64,000 nucleotides of DNA from Geodermatophilus sp. DSM 44513 (GTDB lineage: Bacteria > Actinomycetota > Actinomycetes > Mycobacteriales > Geodermatophilaceae). Shown in pieces: positions 42,767 through 50,981 of the stretch. The translations under genes were made by a program, and so were the position numbers. Where the stretch lies: assembly GCF_032460525.1 (NCBI RefSeq), contig NZ_CP135963.1:2480001-2544000 (forward strand). Direction: 5' to 3'. The notes beneath the pieces were generated by a model. It was given only the letters and a program-made list of their open reading frames with translations, had not been told where the DNA came from and searched no databases. Within the stretch, counting starts at the first letter, position 1; each line of letters starts with the position of its first letter.

Positions 42767-43996
42767 TCAGGACGGCTCGGGCAGGCCGGGCAGCAGCTTG
42801 TCGAGGGTCACCGGCAGGTCCCGCACGCGGACGCCGGTGGCCCGGTGCACGGCGTTGGCTACCGCGGCGGCGGTGCCGACGATGCCGATCTCGCCGATGC
42901 CCTTGCTGCCCATGGCGTTGGCGTACGGGTCGGAGATGCCCAGCCAGTGCGCCTGCACGTCGCCGACGTCGGCGTTGACCGCGATGTGGTACTCGGCGAG
43001 GTCGTGGTTGGCGACCTGGCCGATCCGCGGGTCCCAGACGCTGTTCTCGTGCAGGGCCATGGACAGCCCCATGGTCATCCCGCCGATGAACTGCGACCGC
43101 GCGGTGCGGGGGTTGACGATCCGGCCGGCGTCGAACACCCCGAGCAGCCGCGGCACCCGGACCTCCCCGGTGTCGGCGTGCACCCGCGCCTCGACGAACT
43201 GCGCGCCGAAGGCGTACGCGGCGTGCTCGTCGTCCGTGGCGGCCTGGTCGACGTCGCCGGAGACCTCGTCGCCGTCGTCGGGGGTGGCGCCGAACTCCTC
43301 CCGGAACGCGCCGGCCGCGACGACGAGGGCCGAGCCCCAGGTGTTGGTGCCCGACGAGCCGCCCGCGACGGAGGCGACGGGGAGGTCGGTGTCGCCGATG
43401 CGCACCTCGACGTCCTCCACCGGCACGTCGAGGGCGTCGGCGGCGATCTGCGGGAGCACCGTCCACGCGCCGGTGCCCAGGTCCGCGGCGCCGGGGTCGG
43501 CGACGTAGCGGCCGCCGGTGAACCGGATCCGCGCCGTCGACGGCGCCATCCGGTGGACCGGGTAGATCGAGCTGGCGACGCCGGTGCCGACCAGCCAGTC
43601 GCCTTCGCGGTGCCCCGCCGGGGGGCGGTCGGCCCAGCCGAAGCGCCGCGCGCCCTCGCGCAGGCACTCCACCAGGTGCTGGCTGGACCACGGCCGGCCG
43701 CTCTCCGGGTCGACGTCGGGCTCGTTGCGCACGCGCAGCTCGACCGGGTCGATGCCGAGGGCCTCGGCGAGCTCGTCCATCGCCACCTCGGGGCCGAACA
43801 TGCCCGGGCACTCCCCCGGCGCGCGCATCCAGGAGTTGACCGGCACGTCCAGGGCGGCCAGCCGGTGCGTGGTGCGCCGGTTCGGTGCGGCGTACAGGAC
43901 CCGGGTGGGCACGCCGGTCTGCTCGGCGAACTCCTTGACCCTGGAGGTCTGCTCGACCACGTCGAGGGCGATGGCCTGCAGCGCGCCGGTGCGGTC
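42767..43996 (-). pseudogene. Xanthine dehydrogenase family molybdopterin-binding subunit, truncated
   Basis: About 400 residues match the C-terminal half of XdhA/CoxL-type subunits: LDVPVNSWMRAPGECPGMFGPE, SVAGGSSGTNTWGSAL, DAGRIVNPRTARSQFIGGM and GIGEIGIVGTAAAVANAVH. The family is normally 700-790 residues; the first half is missing and the homology stops near 43996, where sequence becomes unrelated. A second loss is visible inside: after VVAAGAF the usual 60-residue block is replaced by a short acidic stretch. No small or FAD subunit genes are adjacent. The remaining frame is open, so a fragment could be made, but it should lack the cofactor domain. Confidence 0.78.
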
Positions 43997-44098
43997 GGCG
44001 GGAGGAGCCGATCGCCCGCCCGGCCGAGGACGGGCCCGGCTGCGGGTGACCGACGGGCCGGGCCGCCGGTTCCCCGGCTGGGCGGGCGCACCGGCCCC

Positions 44099-44440
44099 TC
44101 ACGCCTCCTCCCCGGACCGGTCCCCCCGGGCACCCAGCTCGTCGCGGACCAGCGGCTCGCCGACGCCGGCCCGGTGCGCGGCACGCCCGATCAGGTGGCT
44201 GAGCACCGGCGCGGTCACCGCCTGGAACGCCACGACCAGGACCAGCTTCCAGGAGTCGGCGGTGGGCACCAGCACCGCGGCCCCGGCCACGAGGGCCACC
44301 AGGCCGGGCAGCTGCAGCAGCGTCGCCGCCTGCAGCCGCGCGCCGACGTCGGGCAGCCGCAGCAGCCCCAGCGCGGCGAGGACGGCGAGCAGCGCACCAC
44401 CGAGCAGCAGGACCGACGCGAGCACCTCCTGGCCGGTCAC
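44099..44440 (-). CDS. mrpG: Na+(K+)/H+ antiporter subunit G
   Basis: 113 residues with three membrane helices. The family core is LLLGGALLAVLAALGLLRLPDVGARLQAAT (split), where LRLPDVxxRLHAAT-like is the MnhG signature; a second helix VLVVAFQAVTAPVLSHLIGRAA follows. It is the last gene of the mrpA-G operon, and its GTG overlaps the mrpF stop by GTGA. The C-terminal tail is acidic. MrpG is needed for assembly of the multisubunit antiporter. The pseudogene of the molybdenum enzyme lies about 100 bases downstream. Confidence 0.92.
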   Translation of the reverse strand: MTGQEVLASVLLLGGALLAVLAALGLLRLPDVGARLQAATLLQLPGLVALVAGAAVLVPTADSWKLVLVVAFQAVTAPVLSHLIGRAAHRAGVGEPLVRDELGARGDRSGEEA

Positions 44441-44697
44441 CGCTGGTCCTCGACGTCGAACCGCAGCACCGACATCGTGCTGAGGAAGGCCACCAGCGTG
44501 ACCACGGCCAGCAGGACGACGTCCGCGATCCGGTCCCGCCACAGGGCCTCGACCAGGATGCCGCCCAGCACGACGAGGGTGAGCACGTCGAGGGCGACCA
44601 GCCGGTCGTACACGGTGGGGCCCCGGAACAGCCGGATCAGGACGAGCACCCCGGCGACCAGCAGCAACCCGGCGGTGACGGTCAGGACCGCGGTCAC
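44437..44697 (-). CDS. mrpF: Na+(K+)/H+ antiporter subunit F
   Basis: 86 residues, three helices. IRLFRGPTVYDRLVALDVLT is the MnhF signature, and FLSTMSVLRFDVEDQR ends the protein. GTG start overlaps mrpE stop (GTGA), and its stop overlaps the mrpG start. MrpF packs against MrpA in the cation path of the complex. Normal length. Confidence 0.93.
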   Translation of the reverse strand: MTAVLTVTAGLLLVAGVLVLIRLFRGPTVYDRLVALDVLTLVVLGGILVEALWRDRIADVVLLAVVTLVAFLSTMSVLRFDVEDQR

Positions 44698-45215
44698 GGG
44701 CGGACCCCCGGGCGCGACCCGGTGTGCCCGGCGGCTCCCAGCACCTCGTCCACCGTCCGGGCGACGTCCCGCCGGGCGTCCTCGAGGCCGGCCTCGTCGA
44801 CGTCGAGGACGTAGACGAGGAGGGTGCCGGAGGGCCGGTCGACGTCGACGGTGAGCGTCGCCGGGGTCAGGGACAACCGGTTGGCGATCGTGGCCACGAG
44901 CAGGTCCGACGGCGGCACCGACCGCTCGGGCAGCCGCACCGCCAGGACGGCCGAGCGGGCGGCCGGTCCGCGGCGCAGCACCGCCCGGGCCACGTCCACC
45001 GTGGACGTCAGCTGGTCCACCGCGAAGCGCCCCAGCGCGCGCAGCGAGGCCAGGGCCCGCGGTCGCGACCGCGTGCCGAGGGCCGGCAGCCGGCAGGCCG
45101 CCAGGCACAGGGGCGCGACCAGCAGCCCGGACAGCAGCACCGCCGGCGACAGGCTGCCCCACAGCAGCACCCAGACGACCAGCAGCCAGCCGGTGGTCAG
45201 GACGCGGCCGGTCAC
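44694..45215 (-). CDS. mrpE: Na+(K+)/H+ antiporter subunit E
   Basis: 173 residues. Two N-terminal membrane helices (VVWVLLWGSLSPAVLLSGLL) precede a soluble domain with AVLAVRLPERSVPPSDLLVATIANRLSLTPATLT (split), the MnhE signature where RLSLTPGT usually occurs. The C-terminal VLDVDEAGLEDARRDVARTVDEVLG is typical. GTG overlaps the mrpD stop. Part of the Mrp complex in the membrane. Confidence 0.92.
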   Translation of the reverse strand: MTGRVLTTGWLLVVWVLLWGSLSPAVLLSGLLVAPLCLAACRLPALGTRSRPRALASLRALGRFAVDQLTSTVDVARAVLRRGPAARSAVLAVRLPERSVPPSDLLVATIANRLSLTPATLTVDVDRPSGTLLVYVLDVDEAGLEDARRDVARTVDEVLGAAGHTGSRPGVRP

Positions 45216-46747
45216 GGCTGCGCCTCCTCGCCGAGCACGGCCGCCCGGTAGCCCGCGCGGTCCGCGAGGTCGGCCGCGGCCCGGCCGGCGTAGGCCGACA
45301 GCGGGCCGGCGGCGGCGGCGAGGGTCAGGCCGGCCACCACCGCGAGGACGGCGGCCGCGGTCATGAGCCCGCCCGCGCGGCGGGTCGCCGTCGCCGCCCC
45401 GACGCCGCCGCGCCGCTCCTCCCCCGGTGGCTCCCCCCAGAAGGCGCGCGCCCACACCCGGGCCACGGCGGCCAGCGTAAGCAGGCTGGTGAGCAGCGCG
45501 ACCGCCGCGACGGCCAGCACCGCCGCCGTCCCGTCGCCCACCGCGGCCTGCAGCAGTGCCAGCTTCCCGATGAAGCCGGCCAGCGGGGGGATGCCGCCGA
45601 TGCTCAGCGCCGGCACGAGGAACAGGACGGCGACCAGCGGCGCGCTGCGGGCCAGCCCGCCCAGCTGCGCCAGCGCCGTCCCGGAGCGCTCCCGCTCGGC
45701 CAGGCCGGCGGTCAGGAACAGCGCCGACTGCACCGTGACGTGGTGGACGAAGTACAGGATCGTCCCGGTGAGCCCGGCGACCGACGACACGGCCAGGCCG
45801 AACAGCATGAACCCGATGTGCGAGACGAGCACGAAGGAGAGCACCCGGTTGAGGTCCTCCTGCACTAGCGCGCCGAGGACGCCCACCAGCATCGTCGCCG
45901 CGGCCAGCGCGAGCAGCACCGCCCACGGCTCGTCCCGGGGGAACAGCAGCGTCTGGGTGCGCACGATCGCGAACACGGCGACCTTGGTCAGCAGGGCCGC
46001 GAACACCGCAGTCACCGGGGCCGGCGCGGCCGGGTAGCTGTCGGGCAGCCACCAGTGCAGCGGCACCACGGCGGCCTTGACGCCCAGGACGGTGAGCAGC
46101 AGGAGCCCGAGGAACTGGCGCAGACCCGGGTCCAGCGCGGGCACGGCGGCGGCCAGCTGGGCCAGGTTCAGGGTGCCGGTGACGGCGTAGACCAGCCCGA
46201 TCGTGGTGAGCAGCAGCAGCGTGGCCGTGAGGCTGGAGCTCACGTACACCATGCCGGCCCGCACCCGCTCCGACGTGGGCCCCAGCGTGGTCAGCACGTA
46301 GCTGGCCATGAGCATGACCTCGAGGCCGACGAACAGGGTGAACAGGTCGCCGGTGACCAGCACCAGCGAGATGCCGGCGACCAGGACGAGGTAGGCCGGG
46401 TGGAACACCGACGGCACGTTCTCGATCCGCCGCTCCGCGCTGCCCTGCCCGATGGCGTAGAGCAGGACGGCCAGGCACACCACCACCGCGACGAGCAGCG
46501 CCAGCGCGGCGAAGCGGTCCGCGACCAGGGTGATGCCCAGCGGTGGCGCGTGCCCGCCGGCCTGGAGCACCTGCCGTCCCGAGGTGTCGACGACGGCGAG
46601 CAGCACGGCGGCGTCGACCAGGACGGCGACGAGGACGGCCAGGCCGAGGACCCGCTGGGCGGTGGGCCGGGGGCTCAGCAGCAGCGAGAGCGCCGCGCCG
46701 AGGAGCGGCAGCGCCACCGGCGTGGACACCAGCAGGGTGGCGCTCAC
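45212..46747 (-). CDS. mrpD: Na+(K+)/H+ antiporter subunit D (NuoN/M-like)
   Basis: 511 residues with about 14 helices. The proton-path residues are kept: Glu143 in LFVGLEVMLMASY and Lys224 in LGVKAAVVPLHWWLPD. Further marks are AALLTKVAVFAIVRT, SFVLVSHIGFMLFG and FFVHHVTVQSALF-like. MrpD is one of two antiporter-like subunits related to complex I NuoM/N. The start overlaps the mrpC stop and its stop overlaps mrpE. The C-terminal loop between helices is Arg/Gly-rich, somewhat long. Confidence 0.95.
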   Translation of the reverse strand: MSATLLVSTPVALPLLGAALSLLLSPRPTAQRVLGLAVLVAVLVDAAVLLAVVDTSGRQVLQAGGHAPPLGITLVADRFAALALLVAVVVCLAVLLYAIGQGSAERRIENVPSVFHPAYLVLVAGISLVLVTGDLFTLFVGLEVMLMASYVLTTLGPTSERVRAGMVYVSSSLTATLLLLTTIGLVYAVTGTLNLAQLAAAVPALDPGLRQFLGLLLLTVLGVKAAVVPLHWWLPDSYPAAPAPVTAVFAALLTKVAVFAIVRTQTLLFPRDEPWAVLLALAAATMLVGVLGALVQEDLNRVLSFVLVSHIGFMLFGLAVSSVAGLTGTILYFVHHVTVQSALFLTAGLAERERSGTALAQLGGLARSAPLVAVLFLVPALSIGGIPPLAGFIGKLALLQAAVGDGTAAVLAVAAVALLTSLLTLAAVARVWARAFWGEPPGEERRGGVGAATATRRAGGLMTAAAVLAVVAGLTLAAAAGPLSAYAGRAAADLADRAGYRAAVLGEEAQP

Positions 46748-47133
46748 CGGGTCTCCTCGACCGGGGGCTGCCGGTCCCCGCCGTCCCCGGCGAGGGCGTC
46801 CTCCACCGCGTCGGGGACGTCGTCGTCCCCGTGCAGCGTCACGCTGCGGTCGGCGAGGGCGAGCAGCAGCGCGGTCACCGCGAGGGTGATGACGACGGCG
46901 GTGACGGCCAGGGCCTGTGGGAGGGGGTCCGCCGCCTCGCGCGGCGCCACCTCGCCCACCACGGGCGCCGGGCCCGCCGGGCCGCCGGCAACGAGCAGCA
47001 CCAGGTTGGCCCCGTGCCCGATCAGCACGAAGCCCAGGACGACGCGCAGCAGGCTGCGCTGCAGCAGCAGGTAGGCGCCCCCGGCGAACAGCGCCCCGAC
47101 GACCAGGGACAGCGTCACGTTGCCCGTGCTCAC
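46744..47133 (-). CDS. mrpC: Na+(K+)/H+ antiporter subunit C (NuoK-like)
   Basis: 129 residues. Three helices with LLLQRSLLRVVLGFVLIGHGANLVLL and PLPQALAVTAVVITLAVTALLLAL (split), where DPLPQALVLTAIVI is the MnhC signature. Related to NuoK. GTG overlaps the mrpB stop. A C-terminal acidic tail of about 30 residues extends it beyond the usual 110. Conserved acid residues for proton transfer are less obvious than in NuoK. Confidence 0.93.
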   Translation of the reverse strand: MSTGNVTLSLVVGALFAGGAYLLLQRSLLRVVLGFVLIGHGANLVLLVAGGPAGPAPVVGEVAPREAADPLPQALAVTAVVITLAVTALLLALADRSVTLHGDDDVPDAVEDALAGDGGDRQPPVEETR

Positions 47134-47654
47134 GCGACCCCCTCGGCGTCCTCGTCGGAGGGCTCGCCGGCGCCGAGCACCCGCAGCACGTCGGCGGTGA
47201 GCCCGACGACGACCAGGGCGGTCCCCGACTCGAAGACCAGCGAGGACGGCACCTCGACCGGGCCGAGCAGCCAGACCTCGCCGTGCCACACCGCGCCGGC
47301 CAGCAGCTCGTCGGTGAGCACCACCCCCGTCAGGGCGTACCCGGAGACGAGCAGCAGCCCGGTCCCGAGCACCAGGCCGGCCGGCAGCGGGCTGGCCGCC
47401 GCCAGCTCGCGCGGCCCGCCGGCCAGCCGGCGCAGCACCAGCCCGAGGCCGGCGACCAGGCCCGCGATGAAGCCGCCGCCGGGGTGGTGCAGGCCCACCA
47501 CGAGCAGGTACACGGCGACCACCAGGATGCCGGGGTGCAGCACCCGGGCCAGGCCCTCCAACAGCAGGGACCGCTCGGCGGGGTCCTGGTGCTCCGCGGC
47601 CGGGAGCAGCCGCTCGCCGGGCGCCGCCGCCGGCCACCGGTGTGCGTCGGTCAC
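47130..47654 (-). CDS. mrpB: Na+(K+)/H+ antiporter subunit B
   Basis: 174 residues. The MnhB domain shows LARVLHPGILVVAVYLLVVGLHHPGGGFIAG (split) and FESGTALVVVGLTADVLRVLG. HHPGGGFIAGL is the hallmark. The first 35 residues are a soluble extension. GTG overlaps the mrpA stop (GTGA) and its stop overlaps mrpC. Confidence 0.93.
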   Translation of the reverse strand: MTDAHRWPAAAPGERLLPAAEHQDPAERSLLLEGLARVLHPGILVVAVYLLVVGLHHPGGGFIAGLVAGLGLVLRRLAGGPRELAAASPLPAGLVLGTGLLLVSGYALTGVVLTDELLAGAVWHGEVWLLGPVEVPSSLVFESGTALVVVGLTADVLRVLGAGEPSDEDAEGVA

Positions 47655-50008
47655 GCCGTCTCCCTCTCCTGCTCGGGCTCCTGCCGGGCTGCCTCGGCCT
47701 CTCGCGGGGCACCCGGCGGCGGGGCGCCGGCGCGGGGCGTGCCGCGCAGCCGGCTGGTCACCAGCACGAGGCTGGCCACCCCGGACGCGGCGATGGTCAG
47801 CACGGTGACCTCCCCGAGGGTGTCCAGCGCCCGGAACTCGCTGATGATCACGTTGACCACGTTGGGGCCGCCCTCGGCCGGTGCCTGGGCGAAGTAGCCC
47901 TCGACCGAGCGGGACCGCACGTGCCGGGCCGAGGCGGTGAGCGTGGCCAGGGTGGCGAAGGCCCCCACGAGCAGGGCGGCGACGGCGCGCAGCGCCCACA
48001 GCGGCTGCGGCGGCCGGCGCACCTCCGCCGGCATCCGCCGGATCACCAGCACGAAGACCAGCAGGGTCAGCGTCTCGACGAGCAGCTGGGTGAGCGCGAG
48101 GTCCGGCGCCCCGTGGACGAGGAACAGCAGCGCGACCAGGTAGCCGACGGCGGACAGGACCAGGACGGCGGTCAGCCGGCGCCGGATGAGCACCACGCCG
48201 GCCGCGCCGGCCACGACGGCGGCGCCGACCACGGCCTGGGCCGGCACGTCCCACGGCCGGAACCGGTCCGGGACGCCGGACTGCACGAGCAGCACGCCGC
48301 CCGGGCCGAGGGAGACGACGAGCAGGACCGCGAGCAGGTAGCCCGGCAGCGAGCCGACCTGGGTCCGCCGGGTGAGCACCCCGGCCGCGGCGATCAGCCA
48401 GCCGGCCAGCCGGTCCTGACCGCGCTCGGCGTCCGGCAGCGCGGGCAGCGCGCGGCGCGCCGCGTCGACCCGGTCGCGGGCCAGGTGCACGGCCACCCCG
48501 CCCACCAGCGTGAGGACCGACAGCGCCAGCGCCGGCCCGAGGCCGTGCCAGAGGGCCAGGTGGTGGTCCGGACCGGTGTAGCCGTCGGCGTACCCGGCGG
48601 CCAGCGCGTCGACCGCGGACGGCAGGAGCCCGCCGACGACACCGGCGACGGCCAGCACCGCCGCCGGGACGACCAGCCCCGGCGACGGGCGGTGCGCCAT
48701 CGGCTGCTCGACGCCCGGCCGGTCGGCGAAGGCCCCCCACAGGAAGCGTGCGGTGTACGCCACGGTCAGCACCGACCCCGCGACGATGCCGGCCAGCACC
48801 CAGCCGTGCCCGGCCCCCGGCTCCAGGAACGCCTCGAAGGCGGCCTCCTTGCCCAGGTAGCCCAGCGTCGGCGGCAGCCCGGCCATGGACAGGCAGGCCA
48901 GCCCGGCGACCGCGGCGAGGGCCGGCGCCCGCCGGCCGACCCCGCTGAGCGCACGGAGGTCCCTCGTGCCGGCCTCGTGGTCGATGACGCCGACCACGCA
49001 GAACAGCGTCGCCTTGAACGCCGCGTGCGCCAGCAGCATCCCGGCGCCGGCCAGGGCCGCGGTGCGGGTGCCCGCGCCCAGCAGCACGACGAGGAAGCCC
49101 AGCTGGGCGATGGTGCCGTAGGCCAGCAGCCGCTTGAGGTCGGTCTGGGCCAGCGCGCGCCAGCCCCCCAGCAGCATCGTGACCACGCCGACGACGAGCA
49201 CGACCGGCCGCCACGGCAGCACCTCGGCCAGCGCCGGGGCGAGCCGGGCCACCAGGTAGACGCCGGCCTTCACCATCGCCGCGGCGTGCAGGTAGGCGCT
49301 GACCGGGGTCGGGGCCACCATGGCCGCCGGCAGCCAGGGGTGCAGCGGCGCCTGGGCGGACTTGGCGAACGCGCCGACCAGCACGAGGACGGCGGCGGCC
49401 GCGGCCTGCGTCCCGGTCGGTGGCGACGCCACGATCGCGGACAGGCGGTAGGTGCCGGCCGCGTCCCCGAGCAGCAGCAGGCCGGCCAGCAGCGCGAAGC
49501 CGGCACCGGTGGTGACCAGCAGCGCCCGGACCGCCGCCGTCCGGTGCTCCCGGTCGGGCCCCCCGTCGCCGATCAGCAGGAACGAGCAGACGGTGGTCAG
49601 CTCCCAGGCCACGTACAGGGCCAGCACGTCGTCGGCGAGGACGAGCGCGAGCATGGCGCCGGCGAAGAACACCAGCACGCCGGCCGTCCGCGCCATCCCG
49701 TCCCGGCGGTCGGCGAAGTAGCGGACGCCGTAGGACAGCACGAGCGTCCCGACCCCGGTCACGACGAGGCCGAGCAGCAGCGACAGGCCGTCCAGCCGCA
49801 GCGGCACCTCCAGGCCCAGGGCCGGCGCCCAGCTGAGCGACGCCTCCGCGGGGCGGCCGGCCAGGACGTCCGGCGCGACGGCGACCAGCCAGCCGAACGA
49901 CGCGGCCGGGGCCAGTGCACCCACGGCGAGTGCCCGGGAGCCGAGGCGGGGGGCGAGGGCGGCGGCGCCCACGGCGAGCAGCAGGTGGGCGGTGAGGAGG
50001 GCGATCAC
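47651..50008 (-). CDS. mrpA: Na+(K+)/H+ antiporter subunit A (NuoL-like)
   Basis: 785 residues. The NuoL-like part has Glu136 in YVAWELTTVCSFLLIG and Lys216 in GAFAKSAQAPLHPWLP. STPVSAYLHAAAMVKAGVYL-like and LAYGTIAQLGFLVVLL follow. The C-terminal third carries the MbhD/E-type extension (VGYLVALLFLVHGAPDLALTQLLVE; FRALDTLGEVTVLTIAASG), as in all MrpA proteins. First gene of the operon; the GTG start faces a 628-base spacer shared with the complex I-like operon. Expected to exchange Na+ or K+ for protons with MrpB-G. Confidence 0.95.
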   Translation of the reverse strand: MIALLTAHLLLAVGAAALAPRLGSRALAVGALAPAASFGWLVAVAPDVLAGRPAEASLSWAPALGLEVPLRLDGLSLLLGLVVTGVGTLVLSYGVRYFADRRDGMARTAGVLVFFAGAMLALVLADDVLALYVAWELTTVCSFLLIGDGGPDREHRTAAVRALLVTTGAGFALLAGLLLLGDAAGTYRLSAIVASPPTGTQAAAAAVLVLVGAFAKSAQAPLHPWLPAAMVAPTPVSAYLHAAAMVKAGVYLVARLAPALAEVLPWRPVVLVVGVVTMLLGGWRALAQTDLKRLLAYGTIAQLGFLVVLLGAGTRTAALAGAGMLLAHAAFKATLFCVVGVIDHEAGTRDLRALSGVGRRAPALAAVAGLACLSMAGLPPTLGYLGKEAAFEAFLEPGAGHGWVLAGIVAGSVLTVAYTARFLWGAFADRPGVEQPMAHRPSPGLVVPAAVLAVAGVVGGLLPSAVDALAAGYADGYTGPDHHLALWHGLGPALALSVLTLVGGVAVHLARDRVDAARRALPALPDAERGQDRLAGWLIAAAGVLTRRTQVGSLPGYLLAVLLVVSLGPGGVLLVQSGVPDRFRPWDVPAQAVVGAAVVAGAAGVVLIRRRLTAVLVLSAVGYLVALLFLVHGAPDLALTQLLVETLTLLVFVLVIRRMPAEVRRPPQPLWALRAVAALLVGAFATLATLTASARHVRSRSVEGYFAQAPAEGGPNVVNVIISEFRALDTLGEVTVLTIAASGVASLVLVTSRLRGTPRAGAPPPGAPREAEAARQEPEQERETA

Positions 50009-50636
50009 AGGCGTCGGCGGCCCGGCGTCGCGCCGGACCGTCCGTTCCCGCGCCAGGCGGCCCCTCGGTCCCTCACACGGCCCCCCGGTGCCCGACCGCC
50101 CGCGACCTCACCCGTCCGGCCCGGCGCAGGACGGTCGGCTGCGGCGCCAGCTGGGTCACGTCACTCCCCGGACGGCGGTGCGCCGTCGTCCACCCGGGCC
50201 GTGGACCGGGACAGCCGGTGCGGGACCGCTCGGGGCTGGAACGGCGACCGGCTGACCCGAACCTACGGCGACCCCCGAGGCGACGCGACCGGTGAGGGTG
50301 GTCCGGAGATGACGATCCGGTGACGGACTGCAGGCGCGGGCCGCGGGGCGCGGGCAGCGACGGCCCCGCAGCGAGGGGTGAGCCCGACCGGACCGGGTAA
50401 GGGGTGGACGGCCGTGGAGCGGCCGCCCGGGGTCGCCGGACGACCCCCAGGACGACAGCCGGCCGTCCGCCCCGTCCGAGCGCCGACGCGCCGGTCGGCC
50501 GCCGGTCCGCGAGGACGACCTGGGTCACCGACGCCCGCGTCATCCGTACAGTCGTCCGGGTGTCTGGGCCGCCAGCCCAGGCCGACCGCCCGCCGACCAC
50601 GCCCGTGCCCGCAGGACCGACCGGAGGTGCGTGCCC
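50009..50636. other. 628-base divergent spacer between mrpA and the complex I-like operon
   Basis: No convincing gene was found on either strand. Open frames here are Arg/Gly/Pro-rich and look like chance translation. TACAGT at 50547-50552 could be a -10 box for the rightward operon, about 70 bases upstream of its ribosome site, with a weak GTCACC at the -35 position. The size leaves room for regulators of both operons. Confidence 0.4.
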
Positions 50637-50981
50637 GTGCTCCTCGCTGCTGCCCTCATGGCGCTGCTCGGCCTGGGCGGTGCGGCCGTGGCCGTGCTGG
50701 TGCACCGGTCGACCGCGGTGGCCCCCACGGCGGTCCCCTCGCTGCCGTTCCAGTCCGGGTGGCGGCCGCGGGAGCACGCGCTGTCCCGCTTCCACGCGCG
50801 CTACTACCCGCTCACCCTGCTGTTCCTGGCCTTCGACGTGGAGATGCTCTACATGTACCCGTGGGCCACGGTGGTGGCCCGCGTCGGCGTCTCGGCGGTC
50901 GTCGAGATGTTCGCCTTCCTCGCCGTGCTGATGGGCGGCGTCGTGTGGGCCTGGCGCGAGGGGGCCCTGCGGTGGACCTGA
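50637..50981 (+). CDS. Complex I-like subunit A (NuoA-like)
   Basis: 114 residues with three membrane helices. The NuoA signature is ALSRFHARYYPLTLLFLAFDVEMLYMYPWA (split), with the acidic FDVEM motif intact; the canonical form is FLIFDVEVAFLYPWA. FAFLAVLMGGVVWAWREGALRW ends the protein. GTG at 50637 is 9 bases after GGAGG; a GTG two codons earlier is also in frame. In complex I NuoA helps hold the quinone module to the membrane arm. The next gene starts inside this one (10-base overlap). Confidence 0.9.
   Translation: MLLAAALMALLGLGGAAVAVLVHRSTAVAPTAVPSLPFQSGWRPREHALSRFHARYYPLTLLFLAFDVEMLYMYPWATVVARVGVSAVVEMFAFLAVLMGGVVWAWREGALRWT

Noticed and set aside
50073..50795. Leftward 240-codon frame in the mrp/complex I spacer
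   Set aside because: No fold-like pattern, overlaps the nuoA-like gene on the other strand and has atypical composition.
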